A stretch of 54,836 bases of DNA from Melioribacter roseus. GTDB taxonomy: Bacteria > Bacteroidota > Ignavibacteria > Ignavibacteriales > Melioribacteraceae. A program made the position numbers and the translations under genes. The notes beneath the pieces were generated by a model. The model searched no databases, was not told the DNA's origin, and was given only the letters and a program-made list of their open reading frames with translations. Location of the stretch: assembly GCA_020722005.1 (NCBI GenBank), contig DYLP01000015.1, positions 1-54,836 of the forward strand. The letters are read 5' to 3'. Below are positions 51,708 through 54,836 of the stretch, in pieces (the first letter of the stretch is position 1; each line of letters starts with the position of its first letter).

Positions 51708-53603
51708 TTATTTAATAATTTTTTCAAAACCAATTTTTTTTAGATTATAATAAATTAAGAAGGCACCTCCCAAACTTATTAAAAGAAGCAGGAAACCCTT
51801 AAAATAATTCTGAAAGATCAGAGAGCCTGTTCCGAATAAAAAGGAATAGACAACTACAATGCCCGTCAACCAACTCACAAACAATCTTCCAAAGATGCCC
51901 CCCAGCTGTTTGATCCCCATTTCATCCGTAATTTTTTTCCATCCGATTCCGCCGGGTTCGGTTTTTTCGTAAAATTCAAATAACTTTTTGCGATTAACAG
52001 GTTTTGTCGTATAAGTCACACCCAACCATACTATTGTTGTAATTAATACAATTGGGAAAAGAGATATCGGTGAAGGGATGTCAAGATAATATATGACAAA
52101 AGGATAAATAAATAATGGAGCTACCATGGCTGATATTTCCGACCAGGCATTTATCCTCCACCAGTACCAGCGCAATATCAGAACAGCACCAATGCCTGCG
52201 CTTGCATTGAGTATGAATTCCCAGGCACCCGAAATTGTTGATAGAAAATATTTAGTTAGCAAAAGCGACAAAACTGTAAGAATGATGATACTTACCCGTG
52301 ATATTATTACATAATGTTGTTCGCTGGCATTTTGTGCAATAAATCTTCTGTAAAAATCATTAATAATATATGAAGTTCCCCAATTCAATTGCGATGCTAT
52401 CGTCGACATATAAGCGGCAAGAAAAACGGCAATAAGCAAGCCAAGTAGACCCGACGGTAAATATCGAACCATTAATTTCGGGTACATAATTCCGGGGTCC
52501 ACTGTATTTTCATAAATTTCATACATTTCCTTAAATTCCTGCGAATTAGCATAACTAAGATTACTTAAATCTGCATTTGAATTATATGCTTTCACAACTT
52601 TATCATACATATCGGGATTTTGGGTTCTCAGATGATTAAGATTATCTGTACGTGGTAAAATTGCCAATGCTGCCAGTGCAACCAGAATCCAGGGCCAAGG
52701 TCTAACTGCATAGTGTGCAATTGTAAACCAAAGAGTTGCAAAAAGGCTGTGTTTTTCGTCTTTAGCAGACATCATTCGTTGAGCTATATATCCTCCCCCT
52801 CCCGGATCGGCGCCTGGATACCAGCTTGCCCACCATTGTAGCCCTATATAAGCAAAAAACGAACCCATCGATATTGAAAATACTCCGCTTATTACTCCTT
52901 CACTTCCAATCCTTGGCAAGAATGAAATTACCTGGGGTGACAGTTTTTCTTTCAATTCCGACATTCCACCGACTGCAGGTAACGAAACCACTATCACAGC
53001 TAAAATGATACAGCCGATCATGGCAAATATGAACTGAAAGCTGTCCGTCCTTGCCGTACCCAATAATCCAGAAGCGGCCGTGTAAATTCCAATAATTATT
53101 GCAGCAATTATGACAAGCAGGAACGAATCGTACTGAGGAAAAATCACAGCAAATATTTTTTCCATGGCTTTATGTACCCAGCCGAGTACAATAATATTCA
53201 TAAATAATCCTAGATAGAGCGCTTTAAAAGCTCTCAGAGCGGCAGCGGCTTTGCCATCATATCGAAATTCAATAAATTCGACATCAGTCATAATTTGAGC
53301 ACGTCGCCATAAACGCGCAAAAAAGAATACGGTCAACATACTACCGACCGCCATATTCCACCAGAGCCAGTTCCCCGATATACCATTTTTTGCAACTAAT
53401 TCGGTTACTGCCAGAGGAGTATCGGCGGCAAAAGTGGTTGCCACCATTGCAGTCCCCGATATATACCACGGAAGGTTTCTGCCGGAGAGAAAAAACTCGC
53501 CTGTACCTTTTCCAGCCTTTTTGGAATAATAAATTGCGATTGAAAACACTACCAGGAAATAAATCAAAATGACAAACATGTCAACATAATTCAATGCAGG
53601 CAT
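51708..53603 (-). CDS. Sodium:solute symporter, SSS family
   Basis: 631 residues with about 13-14 membrane helices. The start VDMFVILIYFLVVFSIAIYYSKKA, the loop GEFFLSGRNLPWYISGTAMVATTFAADTPLAVTELV and the segment LRWYWWRINAWSEISAMVAP match the SSS/sodium-galactose-like family. A long loop near 325-385 (with Asn/Asp-rich stretches) and a C-terminal extension make it longer than the usual 500-600. It probably imports a sugar, organic acid or nucleoside with Na+. It starts 10 bases after the ROK regulator gene, which likely controls it. Confidence 0.93.
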   Translation of the reverse strand: MPALNYVDMFVILIYFLVVFSIAIYYSKKAGKGTGEFFLSGRNLPWYISGTAMVATTFAADTPLAVTELVAKNGISGNWLWWNMAVGSMLTVFFFARLWRRAQIMTDVEFIEFRYDGKAAAALRAFKALYLGLFMNIIVLGWVHKAMEKIFAVIFPQYDSFLLVIIAAIIIGIYTAASGLLGTARTDSFQFIFAMIGCIILAVIVVSLPAVGGMSELKEKLSPQVISFLPRIGSEGVISGVFSISMGSFFAYIGLQWWASWYPGADPGGGGYIAQRMMSAKDEKHSLFATLWFTIAHYAVRPWPWILVALAALAILPRTDNLNHLRTQNPDMYDKVVKAYNSNADLSNLSYANSQEFKEMYEIYENTVDPGIMYPKLMVRYLPSGLLGLLIAVFLAAYMSTIASQLNWGTSYIINDFYRRFIAQNASEQHYVIISRVSIIILTVLSLLLTKYFLSTISGAWEFILNASAGIGAVLILRWYWWRINAWSEISAMVAPLFIYPFVIYYLDIPSPISLFPIVLITTIVWLGVTYTTKPVNRKKLFEFYEKTEPGGIGWKKITDEMGIKQLGGIFGRLFVSWLTGIVVVYSFLFGTGSLIFQNYFKGFLLLLISLGGAFLIYYNLKKIGFEKIIK

Positions 53604-53613
53604 CGTAATCTGG

Positions 53614-54795
53614 TTATTGTTTAACTACAGGTAATTTGAAGAAATTCTCCAACACAAGAGATGCAGCTCCAACTGCTACAGAGAATTGATGATATCTATC
53701 TACAACTATATCAAGTGCATTACTCGTTATTGAGATCACTCTCATTTCAATCTCTTTTCTAACAGCCTCCAAAATTATATCTTCAAGTTCCGAAACCACT
53801 CCGGTAAGTATAAGCGTATCCGGATTCAACAGCGACACTGCGGGAGCTATTGTTTGCCCGACGATACTACCGATCTTTGAGAAGATCAGTTTGGCAATCT
53901 CATCCCCTTCTTTAGCTGCTTGAAGTACCACTTCGATATCAATCGAGTCAAATGAATTCATATAATTTTTCAATACTTTACCTTCGGCAAAACGACTCCT
54001 GTATGAAGCCATTATCTCTTTGAGAGTGGGTAGATGGGGATAAAGCTCGCCGGCGCAATATGAAGAGCCCCTGTATAAATTGCCGTTGATTACCACACCT
54101 ATTCCAAGACCACTTACATTTTTATCTATTTCAATCAGGATAGTCAAGTAGTTTCTTCTTGCTTTAACATTGTTTTTCCACTTATATCCAACTGCAACTG
54201 CATTTGCATTATTTTCGAGTAATATCTTAAAAGGAAATACATTCAGCCTCTCTAGCAAATTAAAGTTCAACTCAGGTAGAATACTAGACATTACAACAAC
54301 GCCTCTCTTGCAGTCGACAATACCGGCGAATGCTATACCAACGCCAAGTATTTTTGAATGTTCGAGTTTATTATCCTCGATGGCAAGATTTACAGCGGTT
54401 ATGATGCTATCTGCTAATTCAGCGACTGTATTCACCCTATCTATTTTAATGTTCCGCTTATAAATCAGTTCCCCCTTGAAATTAAGAACCACCAGAGACA
54501 TTTCGCCGACTTCGATGTCCAATCCTATGACATAAGCAGCATCTTTATTGAGGGTCCACATATACGGTTTTTTGCCGCCTTTACTGGTAGAGTCCCCTTT
54601 TCCATAGAAAAGAACAAAAGATTTGGCTGATAGCTCTTTCAAAATATTAAATATTGTCGAGGGTCTCATACCAGTAATTTTAGCTAAGTCGGAACTGGCA
54701 ATAACTTCATTTTCCTGAATCAAATTAAGAACAAGTTGCTCGTTAATGTCTTTAACTACTTTTGCATGGAACGATAGTAATTTTTTACTTCTCAT
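53614..54795 (-). CDS. ROK-family transcriptional regulator (NagC/XylR type)
   Basis: 393 residues. An N-terminal winged helix (about 20-75; SDLAKITGMRPSTIFNILKEL) is fused to a ROK domain (about 88-390) with GLDIEVGEMSLVVLNFKG at the nucleotide-binding start. The ROK sugar-binding region reads ENNANAVAVGYKW, then GELYPH. The zinc motif CxCGxxGC typical of ROK proteins is absent, so the sugar-binding site is likely altered. Such regulators sense a sugar or sugar phosphate and repress transport operons. The downstream symporter gene is its obvious target. AGGA lies upstream of the ATG. Confidence 0.87.
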   Translation of the reverse strand: MRSKKLLSFHAKVVKDINEQLVLNLIQENEVIASSDLAKITGMRPSTIFNILKELSAKSFVLFYGKGDSTSKGGKKPYMWTLNKDAAYVIGLDIEVGEMSLVVLNFKGELIYKRNIKIDRVNTVAELADSIITAVNLAIEDNKLEHSKILGVGIAFAGIVDCKRGVVVMSSILPELNFNLLERLNVFPFKILLENNANAVAVGYKWKNNVKARRNYLTILIEIDKNVSGLGIGVVINGNLYRGSSYCAGELYPHLPTLKEIMASYRSRFAEGKVLKNYMNSFDSIDIEVVLQAAKEGDEIAKLIFSKIGSIVGQTIAPAVSLLNPDTLILTGVVSELEDIILEAVRKEIEMRVISITSNALDIVVDRYHQFSVAVGAASLVLENFFKLPVVKQ

Positions 54796-54836
54796 TCTTT
54801 TTGTTCCTATGAAATTAAACTATATAAATAATATAT

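Noticed and set aside
1-54836. tRNA, rRNA, CRISPR arrays, IS elements
   Set aside because: None of the gaps is large or structured enough for these, and no repeats with regular spacing or transposase motifs were seen.

Overview
The window looks like a stretch of core chromosome from a Bacteroidota/Chlorobi-group bacterium, most likely Ignavibacteriota (Melioribacter/Ignavibacterium-like). The grounds are: AT-rich DNA (about 37 % GC by eye); two proteins with the GWxTD domain; a DUF5916 outer-membrane protein; a PorV/PorQ-type barrel and a type IX secretion (T9SS) C-terminal sorting signal; many lipoproteins and TPR proteins; and promoters with the Bacteroidota -7 element TAnnTTTG ahead of several genes (miaB, rimO, bamD, the aminotransferase, the SPOR protein, mscS). 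I see no tRNA, rRNA, IS element, prophage or CRISPR array. The species name is inference.

Layout. 1-6.4 kb (minus): purL, a YihY/BrkB membrane protein, hemerythrin, a YD-repeat lipoprotein, a beta-CASP metallo-beta-lactamase and a truncated lipoprotein, closely packed. 6.5-10.7 kb: divergent pair of a TPR-GWxTD protein and a DUF5916 barrel. 10.8-12.9 kb (minus): CPBP protease, zinc-ribbon/DUF2007 protein, cdsA. 13-18.4 kb: SPOR protein, miaB, mfd. 18.5-25.9 kb (minus): bamD, acyl-CoA thioesterase, FG-GAP protein, T9SS-type metalloprotease, ccmA, ccmB, PLP aminotransferase. 26-27.4 kb: htpX and a small membrane protein. 27.5-29.4 kb: a MjaI-like restriction-modification pair whose methyltransferase carries a C-terminal nuclease-fold (SNase-like) domain. 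29.6-35.4 kb: PorV/Q barrel; then a minus run of sigma-54 activator, lptE, GT2 glycosyltransferase and two TPR proteins. 35.5-38.9 kb: RNase Z-like hydrolase, rimO, second GWxTD protein.

38.9-46.4 kb is the most interesting region. A CHASE2-domain sigma-54 activator lies directly upstream of a four-gene envelope run: a Gly/Asn/Met-rich lipoprotein, a second lipoprotein, a beta-barrel protein ending in a transglutaminase-like domain, and a FecR-domain protein. A candidate -24/-12 promoter and a pair of 9-bp repeats sit in the gap between activator and operon. The proposal is that the CHASE2 protein senses an envelope signal and switches on this set. Function is unknown.

46.5-54.8 kb: alpha/beta hydrolase, DMT transporter, a YbdG-like MscS channel with an IorA-like TPP enzyme and a cupin, an unpaired groES with a glutaredoxin, and a sodium:solute symporter behind a ROK-family regulator. 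Identifications rest on motifs and recalled family features; no search was run.
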